From Colwellia sp. 12G3 (GTDB lineage Bacteria; Pseudomonadota; Gammaproteobacteria; Enterobacterales; Alteromonadaceae), in assembly GCF_002836775.1 (NCBI RefSeq), contig NZ_PJAQ01000001.1, positions 1 through 64,000 of the forward strand: a DNA stretch of 64,000 nt, written 5' to 3'. Below, piece after piece: positions 47,115 through 56,426 of this stretch; within the stretch, counting starts at the first letter, position 1, and every line of letters starts with the position of its first letter. The notes under the pieces were generated by a model that was given only the letters and a program-made list of their open reading frames with translations, was not told where the DNA came from and did not search any database. Made by a program: the position numbers and the translations under genes.

Positions 47115-48218
47115 TTATTTACGTGAATTCATATTGATATCTTTGGCTAAACAGCTCGCTATAGCCTGGGTTAGTAATCCGAGTTTGACGGGTTTGACTA
47201 AATACTGAAGAATACCTCCATGCTGAGCTTTTTTTTCTGTAGCCACATTGCTGTATCCTGTCGCCAAAATAATGGGTAAGTCAGGACGAATGGTTAACAA
47301 CTCTTTAGCAAGCTCTTCCCCTGTCATTTTGGGCATAGAATTATCTGTCAATACGAGGTCAAATCTATTTACGTGCTGCTTGAATGTACTTAATGCCGCT
47401 TCACCATTATTTCGAACGGTTGTCTTATAACCTACAGTTTCTAGGTATTCTTTGTATAATTGAGCAAGATCTTCTTCATCTTCAACAATAAGAATATGAC
47501 CTGCACCTTCCTTATTATCTACGCAAGCTTGTTCGACTAGAATAACCTCTGTCGTCTTTGGCAATATGATAGTAAAAGTTGATCCTATGCCAAACTCACT
47601 ATCAACGAATATATTGCCTTGATGGTTTTCGATAATTCGATAAACGACCGATAAGCCAAGCCCTGTGCCCTTGTCTACTTCTTTCGTAGTGAAAAAAGGA
47701 TCAAAGATCCTTTTCTTATTTTCTTGTGTTATACCGCCTCCAGTGTCGCTAACTCTAAGCACCAATGACTCATCATCATTTTTTAATGATATTTGTAATA
47801 TCCCACCTTTTTCTTCCATGGCATGGCAAGCATTCATGCAAAGATTGACGACAACCTGATGTATCTGAGTTGTATCCCCCATGATATTGAGACATTCACC
47901 AGCAATATCTTGTCTTATTTCAATGTTAGCAGGGATAACCGAGCGGACCATTTCTACTGATTCTTGGATAGTAACGGCAAGGTTGATAGGTTTTATGCTG
48001 CTAGCATCCATTCGACTAAACGTTAATATTTGCTTCACCAACTTCGATGTTCTATCGGTTGTATGCAATATTCTTTTTGCCTGTTTTTGGGAGGTGTCCG
48101 GTGAGTCGCCCAATAACATTTCAGCGCTACCTGAGATGATAGCTAGAGCATTATTAAACTCATGGGCAATGCCGCCAGCCATGACACCCAAGGCTTCTAA
48201 CTTTTGAGAATTGATCAA
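47115..48218 (-). CDS. histidine kinase-receiver part of an interrupted hybrid sensor
   Basis: 367 residues from a TTG at 48218. HisKA H-box VMAGGIAHEFNNALAI at the very N-terminus, ATP domain (VVNLCMNACHAME, VSDTGGGI, GTGLGLSVVYRII) and a C-terminal receiver (HILIVEDEED, LTDNSMPKMTG, YLVKPVK). It has no sensor domain of its own. The seven codons before the TTG (LKDTQDQ) are in frame with, and directly follow, the TAA that ends the gene at 48240-49046. One former protein has thus been split. Whether this part is still translated, by reinitiation at TTG, is uncertain. Confidence 0.8.
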   Translation of the reverse strand: MINSQKLEALGVMAGGIAHEFNNALAIISGSAEMLLGDSPDTSQKQAKRILHTTDRTSKLVKQILTFSRMDASSIKPINLAVTIQESVEMVRSVIPANIEIRQDIAGECLNIMGDTTQIHQVVVNLCMNACHAMEEKGGILQISLKNDDESLVLRVSDTGGGITQENKKRIFDPFFTTKEVDKGTGLGLSVVYRIIENHQGNIFVDSEFGIGSTFTIILPKTTEVILVEQACVDNKEGAGHILIVEDEEDLAQLYKEYLETVGYKTTVRNNGEAALSTFKQHVNRFDLVLTDNSMPKMTGEELAKELLTIRPDLPIILATGYSNVATEKKAQHGGILQYLVKPVKLGLLTQAIASCLAKDINMNSRK

Positions 48219-48239
48219 TTGATCCTGTGTGTCTTTTAG

Positions 48240-49046
48240 TTAGATGTTCCGATCAAACAATTCTTTATTGGTTCTATCAGCTTCCTCTACAAGCTTTTTC
48301 GTCAGAACCAAATTTTTAACTCGGGTTGTCAGTTCTTCGGGCACAAAGGGCTTGGACACATAATCATTTACACCACTTCTTAGCAGCTCTATTTTTCTTG
48401 ATGGATGCTCTACCCCTGACACTGCTAATACAGGAATCATGCTTTTAGCTATTTCAGCAGAACGCACCATCCTGACTAGTCCAAGACCACTCATATTACC
48501 TTGCAAGACAACATCGGTGATCAATAAATCATAGTCGGATTCACAAAAGTCTTTATATGCTGTTTCGGCGGTTAAATGGTGATTCACAGTTAGCCCTTCA
48601 TCTCGCAAAATTGAGATGACAGCCTCAGCTTGTGACTGTATATCTTCCACATAGAGAATATGACCGTCGACTTTGTTATATAAATTGGATTGCTTGCTTA
48701 AATAGGTAATATATTGCAACAAGCCATTTATATCTTGTTTGTGGAAAATATCAGTAACACCGAGTTTAAATGCCCGGATCTGCATGGTGTTATCTTCTTC
48801 GGCAGTGAGCAACAATATTGGCGTTAAACTGGTTGTATCCGATTGACGTAGTAGTTTACAAAAATCGAGTCCACACATATCGGGGAGATGTAACGACATA
48901 CAAATCAGATCAAATCGTTGATGTGAAATAATCTCTTTTGCTTGCGTTGCGGTACTGACTAATTTATATGCAATACCATGTACCCTTAGTTCTTGATCAA
49001 TAATACTCTGGAAGGTGCTGCTGGGTTCAATAATCAGTATATCCAT
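48240..49046 (-). CDS. double-receiver part of an interrupted hybrid sensor
   Basis: 268 residues with two receiver domains: first DILIIEPSSTF...LICMSLHLPDMCG (phospho-Asp position altered to Ser/Leu context), second HILYVEDIQSQ...LLITDVVLQGNMSG...VSKPFVPEEL (Asp and Lys present). It ends in a coiled-coil linker (LVEEADRTNKELFDRNI) right at an in-frame TAA (48240-48242). Beyond the stop the same frame reads LKDTQDQ and then the kinase. A GAA to TAA change would explain the break. The product could still act as a stand-alone receiver protein. Confidence 0.8.
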   Translation of the reverse strand: MDILIIEPSSTFQSIIDQELRVHGIAYKLVSTATQAKEIISHQRFDLICMSLHLPDMCGLDFCKLLRQSDTTSLTPILLLTAEEDNTMQIRAFKLGVTDIFHKQDINGLLQYITYLSKQSNLYNKVDGHILYVEDIQSQAEAVISILRDEGLTVNHHLTAETAYKDFCESDYDLLITDVVLQGNMSGLGLVRMVRSAEIAKSMIPVLAVSGVEHPSRKIELLRSGVNDYVSKPFVPEELTTRVKNLVLTKKLVEEADRTNKELFDRNI

Positions 49047-49290
49047 TCTTGTTCAATCCATACACAATGAGCATTAATACCAAGTGAATTGGGTTATTAT
49101 TGTTTCAATCCACCACTATCGATTGCTAATAACCTCTATAAATAGATTTTGGCACACAGAAAGATCCCTTCTAGACTTCGGACACAATCCTTAAAACTTA
49201 TGCACGCTTAGTTATGACGAATGGCTGTTTTCGATGAATGCTTGGATAGTGCTCATATCCAAATTTGATCAAAGTCTTTGACAGTAATCT

Positions 49291-50271
49291 TTAATTCCGC
49301 TTATTTGCTTTCAGCGTTCTGATGATGCCATCGTTAATCTTTTCCCAGAACTCATCTGAATCGGCATTTTGGTATTCAAAAAATCCTTTACCTGTTTTAA
49401 CCCCCAGATCTCCTCTTTGGACTTTGTCGCGGATACGTTTGTGCGATCTATAACCTGGCTCATCAAGCGCCTCGGCAAGATACTCGCCGACATTGACGAT
49501 TGAATCCAGCCCGACCATGTCCATAAATTGAATGGGCCCTACGCTGGGCAACCTCAGCCCGAAGCCATTTTTGACGACATTATCAATCTCCTCGGCGGTG
49601 GCAATTTCTGCATCCATCAGCCCCATAGCTGCTCCGATCAGTGCTCCTTGGAGAATATTATGGATGAAACCTGGGGTGTCTTTGCAGATCACTGGGTGTT
49701 TACCCATCTGCTGAAACAAAGTCATGGCTTTTGCTTCTGTCACTTTAGCGGTCTGCACACCAGAGACAAGTTCCACCAGAGGACTTAAATGCCCAGGAAT
49801 AGTCCAGTGCGCAGTGATTGCCCTTTCTGGATATTTCATCTGTTCGCTAATGCGAGTAATACTCATGGAAGAGGTATTAGAGGCGATAATCACATCGGAG
49901 GCACACAACTTGTCGCAGCGAGTAAACAGCGCTTTCTTTTTCGCCAGATCTTCAGGAATGACCTCCATGATGAAATCAGCCTTAACAATGGCGGCATCCC
50001 AATCCATTGATCGATTGATACGTTGCAGCGCACTTTGAGCCTGCTCTTTATCGAGTAGACCGCCTGCGACCATCTGCATACAATTGGCTTCGGCTCTTTT
50101 TTCCGCCTTTTCCAGTTGCGTCTCAAAAAGATCCACTGCCGTAACGTCATACCCTGCGATAGCAAAAGTAAGGGCAATGTCGACACCCATCACTCCCTGC
50201 CCTAAAACGGTCACTTGCTTAATGGTTTTATTTTTAATTGCAGCTTGGTTATCCGGTTGATTCATTTGCAT
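49291..50271 (-). CDS. 3-hydroxyacyl-CoA dehydrogenase-family protein (first copy)
   Basis: 326 residues. NAD-binding Rossmann motif VTVLGQGVMGVDIALTFAIAGYDV with acidic end TAVDLFE, IIASNTSSMSI, and the catalytic His-Glu pair at the usual 12-residue distance (ITAHWTIPGHLSPLVELVSG), though the normal HFFNP is HWTIPG. C-terminal domain GFIHNILQGALIGAAMGL and GDLGVKTGKGFFEY. It probably oxidises a 3-hydroxy acid or thioester with NAD. The altered loop hints at a substrate other than ordinary fatty acyl-CoA. Last gene of the six-gene operon starting at 56367. Confidence 0.88.
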   Translation of the reverse strand: MQMNQPDNQAAIKNKTIKQVTVLGQGVMGVDIALTFAIAGYDVTAVDLFETQLEKAEKRAEANCMQMVAGGLLDKEQAQSALQRINRSMDWDAAIVKADFIMEVIPEDLAKKKALFTRCDKLCASDVIIASNTSSMSITRISEQMKYPERAITAHWTIPGHLSPLVELVSGVQTAKVTEAKAMTLFQQMGKHPVICKDTPGFIHNILQGALIGAAMGLMDAEIATAEEIDNVVKNGFGLRLPSVGPIQFMDMVGLDSIVNVGEYLAEALDEPGYRSHKRIRDKVQRGDLGVKTGKGFFEYQNADSDEFWEKINDGIIRTLKANKRN

Positions 50272-50314
50272 TAGTCTCTTTTTATTGTTGATGCTATCAG
50301 CGCTATAAGAAAGG

Positions 50315-51118
50315 CTATTTTAACGCTCGAATAAGTTTGCCTGCAGGTTCCAGCTCTGTGGTACCTTTGGTGACGGCCGTGTAAACAACCCCCAAATTCG
50401 GCAAATCCGCCAAGGCATTAATAATGTGAAACTGTGTCGGATTTTGCTCCCAGGTAAGATGCTCCCAGTGAACCTCTCCCTGCCCAAGCCATACCTGTGT
50501 GGCGATATTCTCAGAGGGGAAAAGCGTGGGGTAACTCACTGCACAGCCAATACCATTTGGATTCGGAATATATTTGTAACCCATCCAGTTGTCTTTTCCT
50601 TGCATGGACTTTTTCGCTTCAGCAATCTCTTTTTCACTGAGGGGAGTAAGATTATCGGCGCTTATCTTCACAATCTGGTTACCAAAATGGCTGGCATTGG
50701 CTTGCCATTGGCCATTGCTTATCTGGTGATCGGGAATGTCCGCAAAGATTTTGGGAATACCCTTAATTTCACGACCGGTTAGAATGGGATCGGTAAGGTT
50801 TTCCCACATCGCCAAAGTTAAAGCCCCTTGCAATTGGTCCTCTTTTCCCTTGAATTTCACCGAAGCACTAACGCCGATCAGGTTATAAGACCGGCCGGCT
50901 AGCCATTCAACCCCTTTGTTGCAGGCATAGGAAACCGTGATAACTGGCACTTCACCAACCTCAAAAGACGGGGGCAGGTATTTAGCAAGCTGCTCTCGGT
51001 CGGTGAGATAAGAGACAGTAATGGTGGTGACATCATTATATTTTCTTCCTATAACCTTGCGCGGAAGAGGCCCGAAAAAGCCGGGCATAAGGTATTCTTC
51101 ATTTTTATCAAAAAACAT
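50315..51118 (-). CDS. acetoacetate decarboxylase-family protein (first copy)
   Basis: About 267 residues of the ADC fold: REQLAKYLPPSFEVGEVPVITVSYACN, ENLTDPILTGREIKGIPKIFADIPDH, ASHFGNQIVKISADNLTPL and EHLTWEQNPTQFHIINALADL. In the clostridial enzyme the GRE..G.PKK segment holds the Schiff-base Lys followed by a second Lys; here it is GIPKI, so the first Lys is kept and the second replaced. A GTG at 51127 is in frame, but GGGTG six bases before the ATG at 51118 favours the latter. It probably decarboxylates, or otherwise acts through a Schiff base on, a beta-keto acid made by the neighbouring dehydrogenase. Confidence 0.88.
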   Translation of the reverse strand: MFFDKNEEYLMPGFFGPLPRKVIGRKYNDVTTITVSYLTDREQLAKYLPPSFEVGEVPVITVSYACNKGVEWLAGRSYNLIGVSASVKFKGKEDQLQGALTLAMWENLTDPILTGREIKGIPKIFADIPDHQISNGQWQANASHFGNQIVKISADNLTPLSEKEIAEAKKSMQGKDNWMGYKYIPNPNGIGCAVSYPTLFPSENIATQVWLGQGEVHWEHLTWEQNPTQFHIINALADLPNLGVVYTAVTKGTTELEPAGKLIRALK

Positions 51119-51169
51119 GATAATCACCCGTCATTTTATTATGATCAATATTTTCGAGGAGTGCTGACA

Positions 51170-52342
51170 TTACAAGTATTCTCCTAGGGCGATACACCCT
51201 TGAATAGCGTTCATTTGCTCTTCTGAAAATAAGGAAATATCAGCTTGTGTTGCCTTTGATAAGACATCAAATTCTCTAACGCCCCATTCGTTAAACATGG
51301 CAAACGGTCCTTTTGCCAATGAAACGCCGTTCACCCAGGTTTGATCAATCATCTCTCGTTCGGCGACGCCCGCGTCATAGACCAAAATGGCCCGTTGCAT
51401 GATGGCGGTGCTTAACGTCTGATAAAGTCGTTTAGGAATATCCTTGTTTTTCATGAACTCTGGCGCCTGCCAACAGGCCTTTGGGTAGCTATAAAAACCT
51501 TTTCCTGTACTAATACCCAGTTCACCTCGCTCCATAAAAGGTTTTAGATAGGCGGTGACTCGTTTAGAAATAACTTGCTCGTGGACCTCTGTTTTTTCGT
51601 CGGCCCAACTGTCATAGATTACGTTTATACCGATATAATCCATCAAACCAAAAGGCCCTATAGCACCACCACTATAGGCTAACCAAGCGCGATCAATTTC
51701 TTCAATTGTGTCTTCACCGTTTGCCGCCAATAAAATAGCGCTGGTAAAAAAAGAGCCCAATAACGCATTGAGTAAGTAGCCAGGATATTCTTTTTTTAAC
51801 AGCAACGGCTGGCAATGCAAACTTTTCACATAACGCTTTAAGGTCTGCAATGTTTTGGGCTCGCACCGTGGGCCACCAACAATATCCATTAAGGCGATGC
51901 CGAGATAAGAATGAAGCGCCGCGAATCGACACCCATCTTTAAGTGCTGAATCCAATTCAGAGACTAATAATGCCGAGGTATTGGTGGTTATGATGCAATG
52001 GGCTTGGCAATGATCTTCTATTTCTTTAAGTACTTTGCGTTTTAACTCTCGCTGTTCAAACACCGATTCACTGACTAAGTCTGCCGAGCCTAATGCCGTT
52101 GTCGCATCACCACTTAATTTTACTCGTTGCATAGCCATCGTGAAATCATGTTTGCTTATGGTACCCGCCGCTAACATCGGCTCTGCAAGTTGTGAGTATT
52201 TCAAATCGGTAGCCGCTAAATTTTGCGCTGACACATCGTACAAAACCACCTGATAACCAGCCAACGCAGCGATAAGTGAGTTGTAACAGCCCATAGTGCC
52301 ACTGCCAACAAAGCAAACTGTTTGTATTTCATGAGCAGTCAT
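51170..52342 (-). CDS. 3-hydroxyacyl-CoA dehydrogenase-family protein (second copy)
   Basis: 390 residues, longer than the first copy because of a C-terminal extension with a second 3HCDH_C-like part (LVYDAGVAEREMIDQTWVNGVSLAKGPFAMFNEWGV). Rossmann motif VCFVGSGTMGCYNSLIAALAGYQVVLYD, IITTNTSALLVSEL and GELGISTGKGFYSYP. The active-site loop is shortened: His in AALHSYLGIALMDIVGG, with Asp where Glu is normal and a spacing of 9 instead of 12. The start overlaps the upstream decarboxylase-like gene by 4 bp (ATGA), tying the two together. Confidence 0.85.
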   Translation of the reverse strand: MTAHEIQTVCFVGSGTMGCYNSLIAALAGYQVVLYDVSAQNLAATDLKYSQLAEPMLAAGTISKHDFTMAMQRVKLSGDATTALGSADLVSESVFEQRELKRKVLKEIEDHCQAHCIITTNTSALLVSELDSALKDGCRFAALHSYLGIALMDIVGGPRCEPKTLQTLKRYVKSLHCQPLLLKKEYPGYLLNALLGSFFTSAILLAANGEDTIEEIDRAWLAYSGGAIGPFGLMDYIGINVIYDSWADEKTEVHEQVISKRVTAYLKPFMERGELGISTGKGFYSYPKACWQAPEFMKNKDIPKRLYQTLSTAIMQRAILVYDAGVAEREMIDQTWVNGVSLAKGPFAMFNEWGVREFDVLSKATQADISLFSEEQMNAIQGCIALGEYL

Positions 52343-53160
52343 ACCTTAAGTACTCGAGTTGGTCGTTCCGTTAAGGTTAAATTCACACTGCCTTTTGTCA
52401 CCACCGAGGGTAAATACGAAATAATCGGCAGCGCAGCAATGGCATTAACAATGTGAAACTGAGTCGGGTTTTGCTGCCAAGTAAGACTGTGCCAATCGAC
52501 CTCGCCTTCGCCGACAAACACTTCACGATGAAAACTTTCACTTGGAAAGGTGGTAACCTCGTTCAGTGCCGCCCCACTCATGCCAATATTTGGCAAGTAT
52601 CGACATGCCATCGGATGATCTTTTCCTAACTGGCTTTGCATCATTGCTGTAATTTCTTGAGCGCTTAACGCGGTTAAGTTTTTAATGGAAAGATCGACAA
52701 TCTTATGACCAAAATGGCTGGCGTTAGTAGCCAGTGTTCCTAATCGCTCAGAATGATCTGGAATATCAGCAAACACCTTTGGTATCCCCTGCACCTCGCG
52801 GCCGCGCAGAATGGGGTCGGTTAAATTTTCCCAGATAGCTAAACTGTATGAGCCCTCTAAGGTTTCATCCTTGCCTTTAAAGATCACTGAAGCATTTACA
52901 CCGATCATGTTATAACCATGACCCGCGAGCCAATCGACCTGCTTATTACAACAATAATAAACGGTGATCACCGGAACCGATGTTGGCTCAAATCCCGAAG
53001 GTAAATAACGTGCAATCGCTTCGCGGTCGGTAATATATGACACCGCAATAACCGTGACATCGTGATACCAGCCCGTGGGGGCGGTATCTTGCTGATTATT
53101 ATCAATTTCACCAAAATGTGCGGGCATGGTGTATAACTTATTTGGGCTAGGCGTAAACAT
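52339..53160 (-). CDS. acetoacetate decarboxylase-family protein (second copy)
   Basis: 273 residues, clearly paralogous to the first copy: REAIARYLPSGFEPTSVPVITVYYCCNKQVDWLAGHGYN, ENLTDPILRGREVQGIPKVFADIPDH, HSLTWQQNPTQFHIVNAIAAL. Here too the Schiff-base Lys position is kept (PKV) and the neighbouring Lys is lost. It is followed by the second dehydrogenase copy with a 4-bp overlap. The tandem arrangement of two decarboxylase/dehydrogenase pairs suggests duplication of a two-gene unit and divergence for two steps or two substrates. Confidence 0.88.
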   Translation of the reverse strand: MFTPSPNKLYTMPAHFGEIDNNQQDTAPTGWYHDVTVIAVSYITDREAIARYLPSGFEPTSVPVITVYYCCNKQVDWLAGHGYNMIGVNASVIFKGKDETLEGSYSLAIWENLTDPILRGREVQGIPKVFADIPDHSERLGTLATNASHFGHKIVDLSIKNLTALSAQEITAMMQSQLGKDHPMACRYLPNIGMSGAALNEVTTFPSESFHREVFVGEGEVDWHSLTWQQNPTQFHIVNAIAALPIISYLPSVVTKGSVNLTLTERPTRVLKV

Positions 53161-53215
53161 CTCAGGCTCTCTTTTGTTTCGTTATTTTTATTTAGCTCTG
53201 TGTATTTGGCAATGC

Positions 53216-54619
53216 TTATTTAGCAATATTGATGATTTTAGTTTGGGTAAACTCACTCAAACCTGACTCACCTAACTCACTGCCTAAACCCGATTGTTTG
53301 GCACCACCAAAAGGAATTGCAGGATCTAGCTCGCCGTGTTTATTAATCCACACAGTTCCGGCTTCTATACTATTGGCCAAGTGATATACCGCTTCACTAT
53401 TCTCGCCCCATACCGAAGCACCCAAGCCAAAAATGCTAGAGTTTATACTTGCCAATAACGCCTCTTCATCGACATAGCGAATAATCGGTAATACTGGACC
53501 AAATTGCTCTTCATCGACCAAGCGTGCCCCTTCGCTAATATCTTTAAATAGAGTTGGGCGAATAAAATAGCCTGTACTTGGCAGAGTTTGCTTAGCCGTA
53601 ATTTGGGTACCATCAGATTGGGATTGTGCAATCAGCGCTTTCACCTTGTTATATTGCAGCGCGTTTTGTAACGGGCCCATGGTGGTAGTTTCTGCCATGC
53701 CATTGCCTAGCACAATGCCATCGGCCATGACGGCCAACCGCTCACAAACATCGTCGTAAATACTGTCGTGCACATACAGGCGTTTAACCGCGATGCAAAT
53801 TTGGCCGGCGTTATGAAAGGCCAATCCAAATATTTTCGGCAGCGCATCATCAAGTTTAGTATCCGCCATGACCACAGCCGCATCATTACCACCAAGCTCT
53901 AGCGTAATACGTTTAATCGAATTGGCGGCCCCAGCCATCACTTTTGCACCGGTCGCCGTAGAGCCGGTGAACGAAACTTTATTGACATCTGGATGAGCCG
54001 TCAGCGGTTCGCCCAATTCGTTATTGTCGGTAATTATATTGAGTGTACCGGCGGGTAAAATGTCTTTAATTAACTCACCGATGCGCAAAGTGCTTAACGG
54101 AGTGGTAGATGCGGGTTTCAACACCATGGTATTACCGGCTATCAAGGCCGGCGATAATTTAAAGGCCATTAACATCAATGGGAAATTCCACGGCACCATG
54201 GCAGCAATGACACCTAAAGGTTTTGCATGAACTTCAACACGGCGCTGCGTATTGTCTTCTAATATTTTAACCGGTAACGTTAACCCACAAAAATAGCGAC
54301 AAAAAGCCGAAAAACCATAAACTTCCATCACCGCATCTGCAATCGGCTTGCCCTGCTCTTGTACTAACAATTCACCTAACTCTTGGGCACTGGCTTCTAC
54401 TACGTCAGCAACTTTGGCAAGCAAAGCTTGCCGTGCGGCCATCGGTGTTGCGCTCCAACTGGGCAATGCCGCCTTAGCTGCAGCGACCGCTTGATTTAAT
54501 TGATTGAGAGAAGCATGCGGGCTATTAGCCACTAACGTTTCGTCTGCTGGATTTATCACCGCCATAGTTTTATCACCAGCGATAAGTTCACCGTTTATGA
54601 GTAACCGATAATTCGTCAT
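53216..54619 (-). CDS. NAD(P)-dependent aldehyde dehydrogenase
   Basis: About 467 residues. ALDH motifs: NFPLMLMAFKLSPALIAGN, FTGSTATGAKVMAGAA, catalytic Glu in LELGGNDAAVV, catalytic Cys in NAGQICIAVKRLYV, EEQFGPVLPIIRY and PFGGAKQSGLGSELGESGLSEFTQTK. The frame extends to 54679, but AGGG seven bases before the ATG at 54619 fits the true start. It oxidises an aldehyde to the acid, presumably supplying the acid that the upstream-encoded ligase activates. Second gene of the catabolic operon. Confidence 0.93.
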   Translation of the reverse strand: MTNYRLLINGELIAGDKTMAVINPADETLVANSPHASLNQLNQAVAAAKAALPSWSATPMAARQALLAKVADVVEASAQELGELLVQEQGKPIADAVMEVYGFSAFCRYFCGLTLPVKILEDNTQRRVEVHAKPLGVIAAMVPWNFPLMLMAFKLSPALIAGNTMVLKPASTTPLSTLRIGELIKDILPAGTLNIITDNNELGEPLTAHPDVNKVSFTGSTATGAKVMAGAANSIKRITLELGGNDAAVVMADTKLDDALPKIFGLAFHNAGQICIAVKRLYVHDSIYDDVCERLAVMADGIVLGNGMAETTTMGPLQNALQYNKVKALIAQSQSDGTQITAKQTLPSTGYFIRPTLFKDISEGARLVDEEQFGPVLPIIRYVDEEALLASINSSIFGLGASVWGENSEAVYHLANSIEAGTVWINKHGELDPAIPFGGAKQSGLGSELGESGLSEFTQTKIINIAK

Positions 54620-54747
54620 TTTATTTACCCTATTAAATTTATTATTGTAGTAAAACTTAAGTGATTGAAAATACATCAACTTTAAAGCTGAAAGCCAACC
54701 GAAATTTTTTAGCTTAAAAAGCTAGTTAGCCAATGGCTGTTCTTAAT

Positions 54748-56367
54748 TCATCGTAACGCTCTACGTAAAACCTTACCTACATTTGACTTAGGTAAAACGT
54801 CTCTGAATTCATAATGTTTAGGGACTTTATAGCCAGCCAATCTTTCACGGCAAAAGGCTTTTAATTTGGCTTCATCTAATTCTGGACAAGTTGCAACAAC
54901 GAATAATTTAACGGCTTCACCGGTACGCTGATCAGCAATACCAATTGCAGCACACTCCAATACGTCAGGATGCCCATAAACAACTGCTTCTACCTCGTTG
55001 GGATAAACATTAAAGCCAGAAACGAGCACCATGTCTTTTAGTCGGTCAACTATTTTAAGGTAACCGTCTGCTTGAATTATCGCGATGTCACCGGTTTTAA
55101 ACCAACCTTGTGCATCTAATACTTCTTCTGTCGCCTCAGGTGCCTGCCAATAACCTCTCATAATATGAGGCCCACGAACTAAGAGTTCTCCTGCGTCCCC
55201 AAAAGGCAGTTTATTACCGTCAGTATCAATGGTTTTAATTTCCAAGTGCGGCATGGGTTGCCCAACAGTGCCCAATTGACGATTTACAGGGGTATTACAT
55301 GAAAGCGCTGCGCTCGACTCAGACAACCCGTATGCTTCATATATAGTACTTTCAGTTCTGGCAAACCACTCCTCTGCTATTTCTTCAACAAGTGCAGCTC
55401 CACCAGAAATGACACTGTTAAGATGAGTGAAATCGATTGAAGCAAAGTCGGGATGATTAAGTAGTGCAACAAATAAAGTATTAACGCCAGCTAAACCGTT
55501 AAAGGGATAACGTTTCATTGTGGCAATCAGGCTTTCAATGTTTCGTGGCTCTGGAATGAGCACTGAAAGCCCACCATTAACAAAAGTACGAATGATATTA
55601 AAGGTAAAACCATAAACATGATAAAGCGGCATTGGCGCAATAACGATATCATCAACATCAGATAACTCATCGTCCAACAACATCGATGCCATTCTATTAC
55701 TGGCATACAAATTACCTTGGGTAAGAATAACGCCTTTGGAGAGACCGGTGGTTCCTCCGGTGTACTGTAAAACAGCGATATCGTTCATTTCATGCGTTAA
55801 TTTAGGCAATACACAAGCACTACCAATGGCGATTGCATCAAGGAAAGTAATAACACTAGGTAGAGTAGTTGTTGCTAATGGTTGTGCTTGAATAAAGTCA
55901 ATTGGGTTGGTCACTATTACGTGTTCAATCGATGTTTGCTCAACAATAGCCTCAACGTTAGGTAAGATATCCGCTAGCACAACCAGCGCTTTAACCTCTG
56001 CATCATTAAATTGGTGTATTAATTCTCTTTGGGTATATAACGGGTTGGTATTAACTAGAATTAAACCTGCTCGTAATGCTCCCCATGCAGCAACGGGGTA
56101 TTGAGCCAAATTGGGTAGTTGAATAGCAATGCGGTCACCCTGCTGCAAGTTTGTCTCGTTGAGCAAATAGGCGGCAAAGTTTCGGCTCATGATGTCAACA
56201 TCGTCAAAAGATAATGTGTGCTCTAAACAACTAAAAGCTGGCTTATTTCGATACAGGCGACAAGAATCATTGAAAAGTTCGATGATACTTTGATAGTTTT
56301 TAGGATTTAACAACTTAAGTTGTTGTTGCGAATAATCAAATGATTGAACAAGGGGAGTTACAGTCAT
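54748..56367 (-). CDS. AMP-forming acyl-CoA synthetase (FadD-like)
   Basis: 539 residues. Adenylate-forming motifs: LQYTGGTTGLSKGVILTQ, APMPLYHVYGF, YEAYGLSESS, GWFKTGDIAIIQADGYLKIVDRLKDMVLVSGFNVYPNEVE and LPKSNVGKVLRR with the final catalytic Lys. It activates a carboxylic acid to its CoA thioester with ATP. It is the first gene of a six-gene minus-strand operon (ligase, aldehyde dehydrogenase, two decarboxylase/dehydrogenase pairs), and an 18-bp palindrome shared with the transporter promoter lies 60-77 bp upstream. Confidence 0.93.
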   Translation of the reverse strand: MTVTPLVQSFDYSQQQLKLLNPKNYQSIIELFNDSCRLYRNKPAFSCLEHTLSFDDVDIMSRNFAAYLLNETNLQQGDRIAIQLPNLAQYPVAAWGALRAGLILVNTNPLYTQRELIHQFNDAEVKALVVLADILPNVEAIVEQTSIEHVIVTNPIDFIQAQPLATTTLPSVITFLDAIAIGSACVLPKLTHEMNDIAVLQYTGGTTGLSKGVILTQGNLYASNRMASMLLDDELSDVDDIVIAPMPLYHVYGFTFNIIRTFVNGGLSVLIPEPRNIESLIATMKRYPFNGLAGVNTLFVALLNHPDFASIDFTHLNSVISGGAALVEEIAEEWFARTESTIYEAYGLSESSAALSCNTPVNRQLGTVGQPMPHLEIKTIDTDGNKLPFGDAGELLVRGPHIMRGYWQAPEATEEVLDAQGWFKTGDIAIIQADGYLKIVDRLKDMVLVSGFNVYPNEVEAVVYGHPDVLECAAIGIADQRTGEAVKLFVVATCPELDEAKLKAFCRERLAGYKVPKHYEFRDVLPKSNVGKVLRRALR

Positions 56368-56426
56368 ATTGTCTAATTACATTGCCAGAATATAATTCTA
56401 CAGTAGCAACTTAATAAACGTATCAG

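Noticed and set aside
48216-48218. TTG at 48218 as a genuine start of an independent kinase gene
   Set aside because: The seven codons before it and the preceding receiver gene are in the same frame with a coiled-coil linker continuing across the stop, so a split gene explains the data better.
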